From: Bacteroidota bacterium
GTDB taxonomy: Bacteria > Bacteroidota > Bacteroidia > Chitinophagales > LD1
Direction of reading: 5' to 3'
Assembly (NCBI GenBank): GCA_025963485.1
Contig: JAOQAO010000193.1
Location: 1 to 46,718 of the forward strand
Length of the DNA: 46,718 bases
The notes beneath the pieces are model-generated. The model saw only the letters and a list, made by a program, of their open reading frames with translations. It was not told where the DNA came from and searched no databases. The stretch's first letter is position 1; every line of letters begins with the position of its first letter. The position numbers and the translations under genes were made by a program. Positions 35,182 through 43,908 of the stretch are shown piece by piece.

Positions 35182-35733
35182 CTACCAATCAGATTTGGCA
35201 GCTTGAACCGTCATTGCTTTCTTCAGCGACTCACTAAGTTGTTTGCTATTCTCATTAGCCTGCGCTTTCATTTGATCCCATACACTATTTCGCTGCTTCT
35301 GCCCTGCCATCATCCATCTGAAAGAAGGTGACTCCACTGCATCTGTGAGCACCGGTACTGAACCCGTATTATCCTGATAAGACATCGGAATGTATTCATT
35401 CTCATAAGGGCCGATCTCAAATTTATACTTACCATCCTTGACGCTCACGTTGATCTTGAAATGAAGATATCCCCATGACATGGTTTGTCCGTAGGCTTTG
35501 CAATATACCTTCATAGTCCCCTTACCTTTCAGCTCTCCACTTTCCTTGTCGTTCACTTCAAGAACATTCTTGGAGTCTTTAAAGGCATCGGTAAACCAAC
35601 CACGCGCTCGCTCAAAAAGGATTTTAGATGTCAGAGTGGAGTCAGCCTTTACAACTTCAGAATAGACGATTGGTGTTTGGCCGGAGGTGCAAAGTGATAC
35701 CACAACTAATAGCGCAATAGATAGGTACTTCAT
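35182..35733 (-). CDS. Exported DUF4468 (TBP-like fold) protein
   Basis: 183 residues with a signal peptide (MKYLSIALLVVVSLCTSGQ). The motif ILFERARGWFTDAFKDSKNV (about 38-57) with ELKGKGTMKVYC fits DUF4468, a domain of Bacteroidota envelope proteins. It is a host-type gene inside the prophage, 6 bases after the lipoprotein gene and in the same unit with its own promoter. Probably expressed in the lysogen; role unknown. Confidence 0.72.
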   Translation of the reverse strand: MKYLSIALLVVVSLCTSGQTPIVYSEVVKADSTLTSKILFERARGWFTDAFKDSKNVLEVNDKESGELKGKGTMKVYCKAYGQTMSWGYLHFKINVSVKDGKYKFEIGPYENEYIPMSYQDNTGSVPVLTDAVESPSFRWMMAGQKQRNSVWDQMKAQANENSKQLSESLKKAMTVQAAKSDW

Positions 35734-35739
35734 ACTGGA

Positions 35740-35949
35740 TTATTTGCACTGCCAAAAAGTGTCAGAGGCGACTATAGTATAATATGTGCTATTGAAAGGA
35801 ACAAAAGTCCCGGAGCATATACCTTGACCATTAGGTAAAGCGTGAGCTCCTGAAGCATCAAACTTTTCATAACAGGTTTTGCACGTTTCTTTTTTGCATG
35901 CTGAGAGGCCGATGGCGATCAAAGCGAGAATGAACATTAATTTCTTCAT
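35740..35949 (-). CDS. Small cysteine-rich lipoprotein
   Basis: 69 residues from the ATG at 35949, which yields a lipoprotein signal (MKKLMFILALIAIGLSAC, Cys18). The longer reading from 36144 overlaps the tail gene. The mature part has a CKTCYEKF motif and three further Cys-type residues including the terminal FWQCK, suggesting disulfides. It leads a two-gene unit with the DUF4468 gene. No known function. Confidence 0.65.
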   Translation of the reverse strand: MKKLMFILALIAIGLSACKKETCKTCYEKFDASGAHALPNGQGICSGTFVPFNSTYYTIVASDTFWQCK

Positions 35950-35966
35950 GGTATCTATTGAGACCA

Positions 35967-35997
35967 CAAAGATAGGTAAAAGTTTAAATACACCAGA
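35967..35997 (-). promoter_or_regulatory. Promoter of the lipoprotein/DUF4468 cargo unit
   Basis: Minus strand: TCTG (35997-35994), 19 bases, TATCTTTG (35974-35967), an exact -7 box. It overlaps the 3' end of the tail gene and lies 17 bases before the ATG at 35949, giving these two genes expression independent of the late tail genes. Confidence 0.65.
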
Positions 35998-38341
35998 TCT
36001 CGACAATAGCATCCCTGATATGCGGCAGCTGGAATGATATTCGTGATACGTAGTATCTGCGGCCGTCCACGATTTTTGCTTTGCTAAAATCAAAGGCCAT
36101 AATCTCATGAAGGGGCATCGGCGCATTGAAGGTCCTCTTCTCATTTAGGGTAAACTGATTGATAAAACCTTTCCAGAAGTTCGCAACCAAGCCATGCTCC
36201 CCGACTAGCGCCAAGCTAAACCACCCAATGCGCGGGAAGGCTTGTCCCGGTGCGTAGTCATGGTTGCTCATATAAGGAAACGTCTTTCCTGCTGCTACCA
36301 GCTCGCCGGTACCTTGAAGCCCCCAATAGAAGCCGGTATGGAAGGTAGCGGATCCCCCACGGGTATCGTCACTCTGGGTGTCCAGTGAATAAGTTTGTGT
36401 GTATCTGGGCCTGTGCTCAACAGAAATGTGAAAGTGACCGGTGGACGTCTGAGTTACTGTCACGATATCGCCAGCGCTATAAGGTCCATGAGGCCCAGTT
36501 ATAACTACTGAACCGTCTCCTTCTTCAACAACGGGATTCGATGTAAAAGGTCCCTGAAGAATATGGACTACTAATGGCACTAATAGTGTATCAGTAAAGG
36601 AAATTTGGATCTGTGCGCCACCGGTCGCGGAGAAAACATCAGTAGGAGCTGAAGGGTGCGGATGCGATCCATCGCCTAAGAGCCACAGGCCTGTGATCTG
36701 CTGGACATATGTATCAAAGGAATCCCGGACGAAGTCATACAGGACCTGCACAGTTGGGAATACTTGCACATCGAGGGCCATGACCGGCATGAATACTTTG
36801 TACTCCGTCTCCGTCAGGTCCGGAGAGAGGTCAGCGTAGGCTTGCATTTTCTGCGTGACTGGCGGCAGCTCCAGTGTGAAGGTATGACCAGGTGCGACGT
36901 CGGAATATGGAATCAGGTTCTGGCATAGATAGTCCTTATCTGTGTCACCGGTGTTTATGCGTTGCTCTATTGAGTTGTCCAGCGGATTGATGTATTTGAC
37001 CAGGTGAACAAGCGGCAGCGGATTGGACGGCTCAGGGAGCTTCTTCACCGTATCGGTGAAATTCTTCAGGTCCGCATAGACATCACCTGAGGAGGTATTG
37101 TAGCTGATCGATACGCCAGGCTGAGTGATGTTTGGTTCGCTCAGGATCTCTGGGCCCACAGTCATTTCTTTCTCCACTGGTTTGCCCAGCTGGTTGTGAC
37201 GGATAGTGACTTTGTTTCCTTTGAAGATATAGATCAGATTGAATTCGGTACTGAAGTTGGTCAGGAAATCCAGTATATCCATATCCGGCAGGTGATTGGC
37301 CGGATCGATGGTCGTGGTATCCTGATAGTAGCCTGAGAAGAAAGACTCACCGGTGTCATTGATGTTATTGAGCATGACCATCCAGTCGTTCAGGATGTCC
37401 CACGTATTGACTATGGCGGCTTTCCTAAACTGCTCATCTGCGAGGATACCATTGCTCATATCGAGCGTATACCCGAACTCGCTAAAGCAATGCTTCAGGA
37501 TCTGCCAATAGAAATACATCGGAACGATGCTGTTGTTCAGCTTCTCGACCTCACTGCATGTATAGCCGGTGATGGTCGAATTGAAGGCAGCGCCGGCGGC
37601 GCCGGCTCCTATTGTCTTGGCATGTGCTGCTACGCTGGCATGGCGTGACGCTGACCAATACCAATAGTTGATATACCGGAATCCGGAATCTACATTGTCA
37701 TCAGGTACGTAGATCGTAGGGAAACAGATATAGTCATCGCCGGCTGTGGTGATCGTAGTAGCATAGCTATCTGTCATGGATGAGCTCGGATGCACTGAAG
37801 CGGGGAAATAGTCGGTGCCGTTGCTGCCATCCGTATTGAATTCGTAGATGTCGATGACCATCGGATCAGTGAATGATACACCGGAGCCAGTAAAGTTCTG
37901 ACGGGATCCTGTGGCGGTGATGGTGCGTTTGCCATCCATGAGGAGGCTGTTTACTTTCTTGCCTAAGACGCGATCATAAAAGATGCCGGACTGAAAGTAG
38001 AAGTTGGCCTCGATGGTCACGGTCCCGAGATTTTTATTTTGTTGGACCTTAGTGATGACTATTTGCCCGGGGCCGATGGTGACGCCCCGGGATATAAGCG
38101 TCACATCATCCAGTGTGTAGGATGTGCCGATGCGCTGAAGCAGCTGCGGATGCCCGAGCGCTGCCAGATCTACGCCAGAGCACTGGAAGGTAAATGGCAG
38201 GGAGTATTGGCCACGGGTGCTGAAGGTAGTACCATCGATGGTCAATGTCTCTTTGTCATCAAAGGGACTATTGACCTCAAACTGAATGTCTGCATTGACG
38301 GCTATGTTCTTACCCTTATATTGGATGTAGTTAGGCTCCAT
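35984..38341 (-). CDS. Large phage tail protein downstream of the tape measure
   Basis: 785 residues without signal peptide. The first 130 residues (IQYKGKNIAVNADIQFEVNS, then GTTFSTRGQYSLPFTFQCSG) look like a Dit-type distal tail domain, and the middle (MPMYFYWQILKHCFSEFGYTL-like segment at about 275-295, FNLIYIFKGNKVTI) resembles tail-associated proteins of Bacteroidota phages. The C-terminus has the GLVANFWKGFINQF segment near 729. The position right after the tape measure (3-base gap) is where Dit/Tal proteins lie. Role: tail tip and host contact, inferred from order. Confidence 0.65.
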   Translation of the reverse strand: MEPNYIQYKGKNIAVNADIQFEVNSPFDDKETLTIDGTTFSTRGQYSLPFTFQCSGVDLAALGHPQLLQRIGTSYTLDDVTLISRGVTIGPGQIVITKVQQNKNLGTVTIEANFYFQSGIFYDRVLGKKVNSLLMDGKRTITATGSRQNFTGSGVSFTDPMVIDIYEFNTDGSNGTDYFPASVHPSSSMTDSYATTITTAGDDYICFPTIYVPDDNVDSGFRYINYWYWSASRHASVAAHAKTIGAGAAGAAFNSTITGYTCSEVEKLNNSIVPMYFYWQILKHCFSEFGYTLDMSNGILADEQFRKAAIVNTWDILNDWMVMLNNINDTGESFFSGYYQDTTTIDPANHLPDMDILDFLTNFSTEFNLIYIFKGNKVTIRHNQLGKPVEKEMTVGPEILSEPNITQPGVSISYNTSSGDVYADLKNFTDTVKKLPEPSNPLPLVHLVKYINPLDNSIEQRINTGDTDKDYLCQNLIPYSDVAPGHTFTLELPPVTQKMQAYADLSPDLTETEYKVFMPVMALDVQVFPTVQVLYDFVRDSFDTYVQQITGLWLLGDGSHPHPSAPTDVFSATGGAQIQISFTDTLLVPLVVHILQGPFTSNPVVEEGDGSVVITGPHGPYSAGDIVTVTQTSTGHFHISVEHRPRYTQTYSLDTQSDDTRGGSATFHTGFYWGLQGTGELVAAGKTFPYMSNHDYAPGQAFPRIGWFSLALVGEHGLVANFWKGFINQFTLNEKRTFNAPMPLHEIMAFDFSKAKIVDGRRYYVSRISFQLPHIRDAIVEIWCI

Positions 38342-38344
38342 GGG

Positions 38345-41300
38345 TTACACTGCTTTTTTAAGTATCTGTATATAGGCCTTGGACTTCTTGTAGATATCGC
38401 TCAGGACGATATCATTATTCTTCTCCGAGATCTGCCGGAGCAGTTCTGTTTGCTGTGCTGCATGCATCAGTATCTGCTGCTGAGTGGCATGTGCATCAGA
38501 TCCTCCTGATGCAGATGAGGATCCCGGAGCGACTCCCCAGTAGCCGCCATTGGCCATGTGGATGTTCTGCTCGATGCGGCTGGTATCAAGAGTGCCCACT
38601 GGACGAAGGGTATTGACCATGTTTTTCTTCCTACCCTTGGTGAGCAGATAGTTGATCATGTCCGGATTGTTGGCTGTGGAGTCTACCGGTATGATAGCTT
38701 CTCCTTTCTCGACCTCTCCTACCTTCATACCAGTAGCGCTGTCTATGATCGGATTTCCGCCGTTGCTGTGAGGACTGCCGCCCATCACTCCCTTGTATGC
38801 CGGCGTACCATCAGCATAGGTCTCAGCGGCTATGGTGCCAATCTCTACCAGACCGAGCGCACCGGTGATAGCAGCCATCACGTATGAGGCCGGTGGCGGC
38901 AGATTACCCAAAGCCTGCAAAACGCCGGCAGCTGTATTGACCACTGCCGTAGCTATCTGCATAGCCTTGTTGCGGTTGAACTGCTTCCGTTTGATCGCTT
39001 CGTCCTTTTTGTCCTGGTCTTCGGCTTGCTGGGTGACCAGCGCATCGTGGATCTTCTGGGATATCTGCTTTTTCTTCAGCTGGTCATCCCACTGTTTTAC
39101 CCTGGCATCGTTCGCACGTTTGTCTCTTTTAAGCTGATTGTTGTCAGCTGTGTCCATGGCCTTAAATACGGCTGATAGTCCTTTGACCAGTGTTCCTCCC
39201 CATGTTTGAATGCCTTTGGCGGCTTCGTCCATGGTGCTCTTCCATCCGGCCTGAATGATCTGGTCGCGCTTAGCGACGTGCTCAGCTGTGATCTGGTCCA
39301 GCATGACCTCATTGCCGGCCCAGTCCTTTTGCTGCTGCTGGAACCATTCGTTTTCAGCCTTCAGTTTCTCGTCGGTCTCGTCGTATCTGCCACCACCGGT
39401 GGCCGCTTTGGCCTTCAGTTCATTGATCTTGCTCTGGGAGTATGCTTTCTCAAAAGCTATGCGGCGGGCGATCTCTGCAATGTAATTATCAGTCTGTTGT
39501 TTGTCAGCTGCTGCCGTGAATGCCACTTCATCATCCTTTGCCTTCTTGAGGGTGTGGCCAAAATCCGTAGCTACGAATGCTCTGGTCTGGAGATGTGCCA
39601 GCTCGATCTCGCCGATGGCGATTTCGTAGGCTATCTTTTTAATTTTGCCCTCCTGGTACTCTTTTTCCTTTGCGGCCTTGACCGCTGCAAAGTTGGCATC
39701 CACAGCCTTGAGTGCCAGATCGTAATTTTGGATATCGGACTCTTCCACCTGACGGCGCAGCACAGCCTCCAGCTCTATGTTTTTGGCAGCGGTGATATCA
39801 TTGATATTCTTCTGATGCTCGGTTTTGGATGTTTTGAGTTTTTTGTGAAACTCCCCTTCTTTCACCAGTTCCTTCTCATAGCGCTGGTCCATCTCCGCGA
39901 GTTCTTTGGAGTGCTTGCCAGCGAGATCTTCGAGGCTCTTCACCATTGCCAGATTGTCCGCATCATCGCGCAGCTTCTGAATTTCGAGAAGGAATTTTTT
40001 GTAGGCTTCTTTCTCCCGCTTTTGTTTTTCCTTCTCAACCTGATCCTTACGGAGGGCCGCGTCATCATCGTGCTTAGGACCTTCTGTTTCTATATCGATG
40101 TTGCCGGCCTTTAGTTGCGCTTCATACCATTTGTCGTATGCCTTTATCTCCTCTTCTATAGCGAATACATTTCCTTTTTTGGTAGCTATGGATATCTTCT
40201 TTAGTTCGTCTTCGTATTCCAGTCCTTGTGCCATGGCTCCTACCCGTATCAGCCCTTTGTCTATAGTAGACATCTCATCGACCCATGCTTTGTTTTGCTC
40301 ATCGACCAGCTTTTTATTCAGTTCGGTACGCTTCTGACCAGAGGCCTCCGTCAGAGCTTTTTTATTGAGACTGACCAAATATTTGTCTATGGATTTCCGC
40401 GCTTCATCTGTATTGATTGTTTCCAGCTTCAGGTTGCCCAGATACTCTGGTGATATCTCATTAATAGCCTTGATCGCTTGCTCTCTTTTCTCTTTGGTAA
40501 TTGTTTCATCCCTTGCAACAACAAGTAATTGTTCCAATTTGCTTTTTTCTTCAGCTGTATTTTTATTGGCCGTGGCCTGAATGTCTGCAAGCATTGCAGC
40601 AGTCTTCATCGCTTCAGTGACCTGCGTAGCATAGTATGCCCAGACAGATGCTCCGGCAGCTACAGCAGCGATTATCACCGTGAGACCTCCACTAACCAAG
40701 GCGGTAGATGCGGCAAGCGCTTGTGACGCAGCGGCGGCAATTGTGAGTTCTCCAGTATAGAGGGCGGTGGCTATCTGAGCCAGATTTGTCATGGCTGATA
40801 GTACCCCAAGAGCCATACCTGCCAATCTTGCAACTGTAGCATTGTAAATCTGCGCGACGGAATTGGCTGCGATACTCGCTGTGTGTCTGACATTTAGTAT
40901 TGCGGCAGCAATATTGGCTGAATTGTATACGACGTAGGCACCGATCAGGAGAAAGATGGCATTATAGTTCTCTTTGATAAACTTAGGAGCTGCGGCCAAC
41001 GCCGAGACTACATCGGTGATGCCGTTTACGGTTTTAGCCAGGATAGGAAGCAGTTCATTGCCCAGCTGCTCCTGACGTTCTTTCATCTGGGTACCGAAGC
41101 GGGCCAGCGCTCCAGATGCGGTATTGTCAAAAGTCTCAGCAGCACCATCAACGCGAGCTGCAAGCTGATTCATTACAAGGCCATAGTTCTGCGCAAAGCC
41201 TCCGTCCTTTACGATCTCTATACCGAAGCGTTTGAGCGCCCTGCCGTTGCCCTCCATAGCCTGAAGAATCGTTTTCGATGATTCTTCCATGCTCATACCT

Positions 41301-42046
41301 GTCTTGGCAGAGAAGTTGATAATGACCGGCAGCACATCGTTAATCTGATTCATGCTGAGGCGGCCAAAGGTGACAAGCGCATCCTGTACCTTGGATATCT
41401 CCGGCACGTACAGATAACTAAACTTCTTGCTATAGCCTTCAGCCTGCTGGTTGAGTTTCTCCAGCGCATCGACCCTGCCGACTCCCTCCAGTGAGTTCTT
41501 CAGCTGCTTCTGGGTGACTTCCAGCAGCTGGGCTTCCTTGATGGATTCGCTAAAGAATTCCTTCACAGCTTCAATCCCTTTTTCAAATATCCTCTCCAGC
41601 GTGAAACCGGCAAATACTTCTTTGACCATGTGGCCGAAGCCCTCAGCATGCTCTTTAGATTTCTCCATAGCAGCACCTACATTGATCACGCTATTGCGAT
41701 AAAGGTTAGCAGCTGCTCGGGCCTCTTCCAACTCTTTGGTCTTTTTGGCAAAGCCTGCATCCTGCGCAGACATGCGACTCACCTCCTGCGTTAGCTTCGT
41801 CACGGTACCGGTGAGGTCCTTGTAGGATGGAGAGAGCTCACCGGAAAGTTTCTTAGCCTGCCGGTCCAGCGATGATGTGACAGCGTCGAATTGCTTAGTC
41901 AGTTTCTCAGGGATCTCTTTCCCTTTAGCCAGGTACCCGTCGATTTGTTTTTGCAATTCGATTTGCTTCTTTGCCAAAAGGTCATAGGACTTCTGGGCCT
42001 CTCCAGACTCTATATAGATATTTACTGTCCTATTGAATTCTGACAT
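38345..42046 (-). CDS. Tail tape measure protein
   Basis: 1233 residues, the largest phage gene here. N-terminal coiled coils (about 15-115) include ELSPSYKDLTGTV and EVSRMSAQDAGF; residues about 205-330 resemble the family's core (LYVPEISKVQDALVTFGRLS, then MSMEESSKTILQAMEGNG). A long hydrophobic zone (about 360-480) holds several membrane-capable helices, and the rest is coiled coil up to a Gly-rich C-terminus. Role: sets tail length and passes into the host envelope with the DNA. A 61-residue copy of its residues about 69-118 lies at 42720-42905. Confidence 0.88.
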   Translation of the reverse strand: MSEFNRTVNIYIESGEAQKSYDLLAKKQIELQKQIDGYLAKGKEIPEKLTKQFDAVTSSLDRQAKKLSGELSPSYKDLTGTVTKLTQEVSRMSAQDAGFAKKTKELEEARAAANLYRNSVINVGAAMEKSKEHAEGFGHMVKEVFAGFTLERIFEKGIEAVKEFFSESIKEAQLLEVTQKQLKNSLEGVGRVDALEKLNQQAEGYSKKFSYLYVPEISKVQDALVTFGRLSMNQINDVLPVIINFSAKTGMSMEESSKTILQAMEGNGRALKRFGIEIVKDGGFAQNYGLVMNQLAARVDGAAETFDNTASGALARFGTQMKERQEQLGNELLPILAKTVNGITDVVSALAAAPKFIKENYNAIFLLIGAYVVYNSANIAAAILNVRHTASIAANSVAQIYNATVARLAGMALGVLSAMTNLAQIATALYTGELTIAAAASQALAASTALVSGGLTVIIAAVAAGASVWAYYATQVTEAMKTAAMLADIQATANKNTAEEKSKLEQLLVVARDETITKEKREQAIKAINEISPEYLGNLKLETINTDEARKSIDKYLVSLNKKALTEASGQKRTELNKKLVDEQNKAWVDEMSTIDKGLIRVGAMAQGLEYEDELKKISIATKKGNVFAIEEEIKAYDKWYEAQLKAGNIDIETEGPKHDDDAALRKDQVEKEKQKREKEAYKKFLLEIQKLRDDADNLAMVKSLEDLAGKHSKELAEMDQRYEKELVKEGEFHKKLKTSKTEHQKNINDITAAKNIELEAVLRRQVEESDIQNYDLALKAVDANFAAVKAAKEKEYQEGKIKKIAYEIAIGEIELAHLQTRAFVATDFGHTLKKAKDDEVAFTAAADKQQTDNYIAEIARRIAFEKAYSQSKINELKAKAATGGGRYDETDEKLKAENEWFQQQQKDWAGNEVMLDQITAEHVAKRDQIIQAGWKSTMDEAAKGIQTWGGTLVKGLSAVFKAMDTADNNQLKRDKRANDARVKQWDDQLKKKQISQKIHDALVTQQAEDQDKKDEAIKRKQFNRNKAMQIATAVVNTAAGVLQALGNLPPPASYVMAAITGALGLVEIGTIAAETYADGTPAYKGVMGGSPHSNGGNPIIDSATGMKVGEVEKGEAIIPVDSTANNPDMINYLLTKGRKKNMVNTLRPVGTLDTSRIEQNIHMANGGYWGVAPGSSSASGGSDAHATQQQILMHAAQQTELLRQISEKNNDIVLSDIYKKSKAYIQILKKAV

Positions 42047-42058
42047 GAGGCAAGGCGA

Positions 42059-42706
42059 TTAAAGAGTGATCAGGGAAATATCAGGGCACTGGTTGGTATC
42101 CACATTGCCGGCAATGCCATCTACGTGACCGGTGCCGGAGTTTTGCCACAGGGCGTAGGTGTTCCATCCTTTAGGCAGCATGTACGGGCTACCGGCATAC
42201 TCTGATAACCATAATGGCATACTTTTAAGTTTATGCACCGGAGATAAATTGCTATCGAGGTAACCCGGATTGGAATAGAGCATGACACGGTCGAGTCCAT
42301 CGGCAGCTAGTACCTGGCAGAAGTCAATGATCCATTGCTCCAATGTTCTTTGTGGAACTTTCTGTTCTACACCGGCGATCATGATCTGCTCGACATCGAG
42401 CGCGGGAATAATGTCCGCAGTCGGAATGTCATTCCTGCGGATCTGCGCGAGAAAGAATTGAGCTTCTGCTTTTGCATCACTGTGGTTTGGCCGGCCAAAG
42501 TGATAGAAGCCAATACGCAGGCCTGCGGCTCGTGCATTGCATGCTTGCTGATGTGCCAAAGGATTGATCAGGCCAAGGCCCTGAGTGAGCTGTATGATAC
42601 AGCCATCAATGCCGGCAGCTGCTACAGCCGACCATGCGATAGTATCATGCCATACACCATTGGAGTACTGTCCCTGATACTGCGAAATGTCGATTAGTCT
42701 TTTCAT
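42059..42706 (-). CDS. GH25 lysozyme (muramidase) endolysin
   Basis: 215 residues with no signal peptide. The GH25 fold is clear: LIDISQYQG at the start with Asp6, GCIIQLTQG, GFYHFGRPNHSDAKAEAQFF and the catalytic IIPALDVEQ (Asp-x-Glu near 104-106), then LYSNPGYLD, PLWLSEYAG and ALWQNSGTGHVDGIAG. Known reaction: cleaves the MurNAc-GlcNAc bond of peptidoglycan. It lies between the tape-measure fragment and the tape measure (12-base gap), 9 kb upstream of the holin/spanin genes, so it could be a virion-associated lysin as well as the lysis endolysin. Confidence 0.92.
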   Translation of the reverse strand: MKRLIDISQYQGQYSNGVWHDTIAWSAVAAAGIDGCIIQLTQGLGLINPLAHQQACNARAAGLRIGFYHFGRPNHSDAKAEAQFFLAQIRRNDIPTADIIPALDVEQIMIAGVEQKVPQRTLEQWIIDFCQVLAADGLDRVMLYSNPGYLDSNLSPVHKLKSMPLWLSEYAGSPYMLPKGWNTYALWQNSGTGHVDGIAGNVDTNQCPDISLITL

Positions 42707-42731
42707 TGTATTTTGATTTTTAGAGTACCAT
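42704..42731. repeat. Direct repeat copy 1 at gene junction
   Basis: A 28-base block (starting CATTGTATTTTGATTTTTAG) spans the GH25 start codon, the intergenic gap and the last codons of the mini-ORF. It matches the block at 42903-42929 with two substitutions and a 1-base indel. Confidence 0.7.
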
Positions 42732-42905
42732 TAATTTGCGATACAGGTTAGCAGAGGTTCGAGCTGCATCAAGTTCCTTAGCCATCTGTACAAAGCGGAT
42801 ATCTTGAGCTGACATCCGCCTGAGGTCATGTATTAGCCCGGTCACAGTCCGGACAGCGGCGCCATAGGAGGGTGAGAGTTCTTTGTGGTTGACAGGTTTT
42901 TCCAT
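42720..42905 (-). CDS. Mini-ORF copying the tape-measure N-terminus
   Basis: 61 residues. KELSPSYGAAVRTVTGLIHD, RRMSAQD.RF, KELDAARTSANLYRK align without gaps to residues about 69-118 of the tape measure (GELSPSYKDLTGTV, SRMSAQDAGF, KELEEARAAANLYRN). The last four residues LMVL mirror the FMAL end of the connector protein. It keeps a start codon and a normal 12-base gap from the connector gene. It may be a duplication remnant or a small helper that binds the tape measure. Confidence 0.6.
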   Translation of the reverse strand: MEKPVNHKELSPSYGAAVRTVTGLIHDLRRMSAQDIRFVQMAKELDAARTSANLYRKLMVL

Positions 42906-42929
42906 TGTATTGTGATTTTAGAGTGCCAT
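42903..42929. repeat. Direct repeat copy 2 at gene junction
   Basis: Starts CATTGTATTGTGATTTTAG and spans the mini-ORF start codon and the last codons of the connector gene. It pairs with the copy at 42704-42731; together they bracket the mini-ORF. Confidence 0.7.
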
Positions 42930-43907
42930 GAATGAACCTTCAGAATCCCTGTTTCGATAGTCGCTGCTGCTTTTGGGAGTTGTCGGATTGACATAGAGTT
43001 TGCTATTGAACCAAAGAGGAAATACACTACCTGAGGCTGTATCGTTGAGATATCCGACCGCATCACCGAGTGAAGCTTCAGCCAGGTCATTGTATTGTTT
43101 GCACAAGCCGCTGAAGTCTGCGAAGTCCTCTTTGTTCTTTTTGAAATTTTCCGACCGGGTGGCATTAACGGTATTTATCTCGTCTACCAGGTTGCGGTCC
43201 ATCAGGGCCATGCTATATGTATACAGGGCAATGGCCATGCACAGGTAATCCAAAAGGATCTGCTCTTCCGGTGATATGTTATCCGCTGCCCATTTTGTTT
43301 TGAGGTCCATGAAGAGCGGCCGTGTGATCGTCTGGACGATATAGCGCTGCTCCATGATGGCCATGGTCGGAATGAGCTTGCCGAAAATGAGGCGTGAGCT
43401 GCTGATATCGACACCGTAGCTCTGGAACTGCGCAGCTGAAGAGATAAAGTATTTTTTGAAGCGGGTGTATGCGGTGGATCCTGCCCATACTGTGTAGGTA
43501 TCTTTTTTGCTCTCCAGATAGTCGTACAGGCTATCGAGTGCATTCAGTCCCATATCTCGGATCTCTTTGCGGACATAGTATATTTCCTGACCACTGGCAG
43601 ACACAAAGTCGTTAGACGACGTGACCTGCACACCGCTGTTGGATATCCGGACTGAAGTATTAGGGATCATGTGATAGACTGCCAGCGGTCCGAGCACACG
43701 GTGGATGTATGGCAATAGAAGCTCATTGTCTGCGCTCAGCGTGCCGTCATACTCCGTCTGGAGCGTAGCCATGAAAGTATCTCCCAGTACATCACGGAGA
43801 TACTCCCGTTCTACTTGTATGACATAGGGTGCGAATGTTTCCGGATCAAGGGTATTTTCTACGCTGGTCACGGCCTGAAGCTCTGCGATGGTGGTGAGTA
43901 GTGGCAT
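42918..43907 (-). CDS. DUF6712-like head-tail connector protein
   Basis: 329 residues from the ATG at 43907 (MPLLTTIAELQAVTSVENTL), which lies directly after the portal stop; the upstream start at 43952 would overlap the portal. The pattern LLTTIAELQ, then FAPYVIQVEREYLRDVLGDTF (about 26-46), fits the DUF6712 family of Bacteroidota phages, which sits where head-tail adaptors are found. The rest is helical. Adaptor role is by position. Confidence 0.65.
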   Translation of the reverse strand: MPLLTTIAELQAVTSVENTLDPETFAPYVIQVEREYLRDVLGDTFMATLQTEYDGTLSADNELLLPYIHRVLGPLAVYHMIPNTSVRISNSGVQVTSSNDFVSASGQEIYYVRKEIRDMGLNALDSLYDYLESKKDTYTVWAGSTAYTRFKKYFISSAAQFQSYGVDISSSRLIFGKLIPTMAIMEQRYIVQTITRPLFMDLKTKWAADNISPEEQILLDYLCMAIALYTYSMALMDRNLVDEINTVNATRSENFKKNKEDFADFSGLCKQYNDLAEASLGDAVGYLNDTASGSVFPLWFNSKLYVNPTTPKSSSDYRNRDSEGSFMAL

Positions 43908-43908
43908 A

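Noticed and set aside
39206-40114. 302-residue ORF on the plus strand
   Set aside because: It lies wholly antisense to the tape measure and its Leu/Cys/Phe-rich composition is the mirror of coiled-coil codons.
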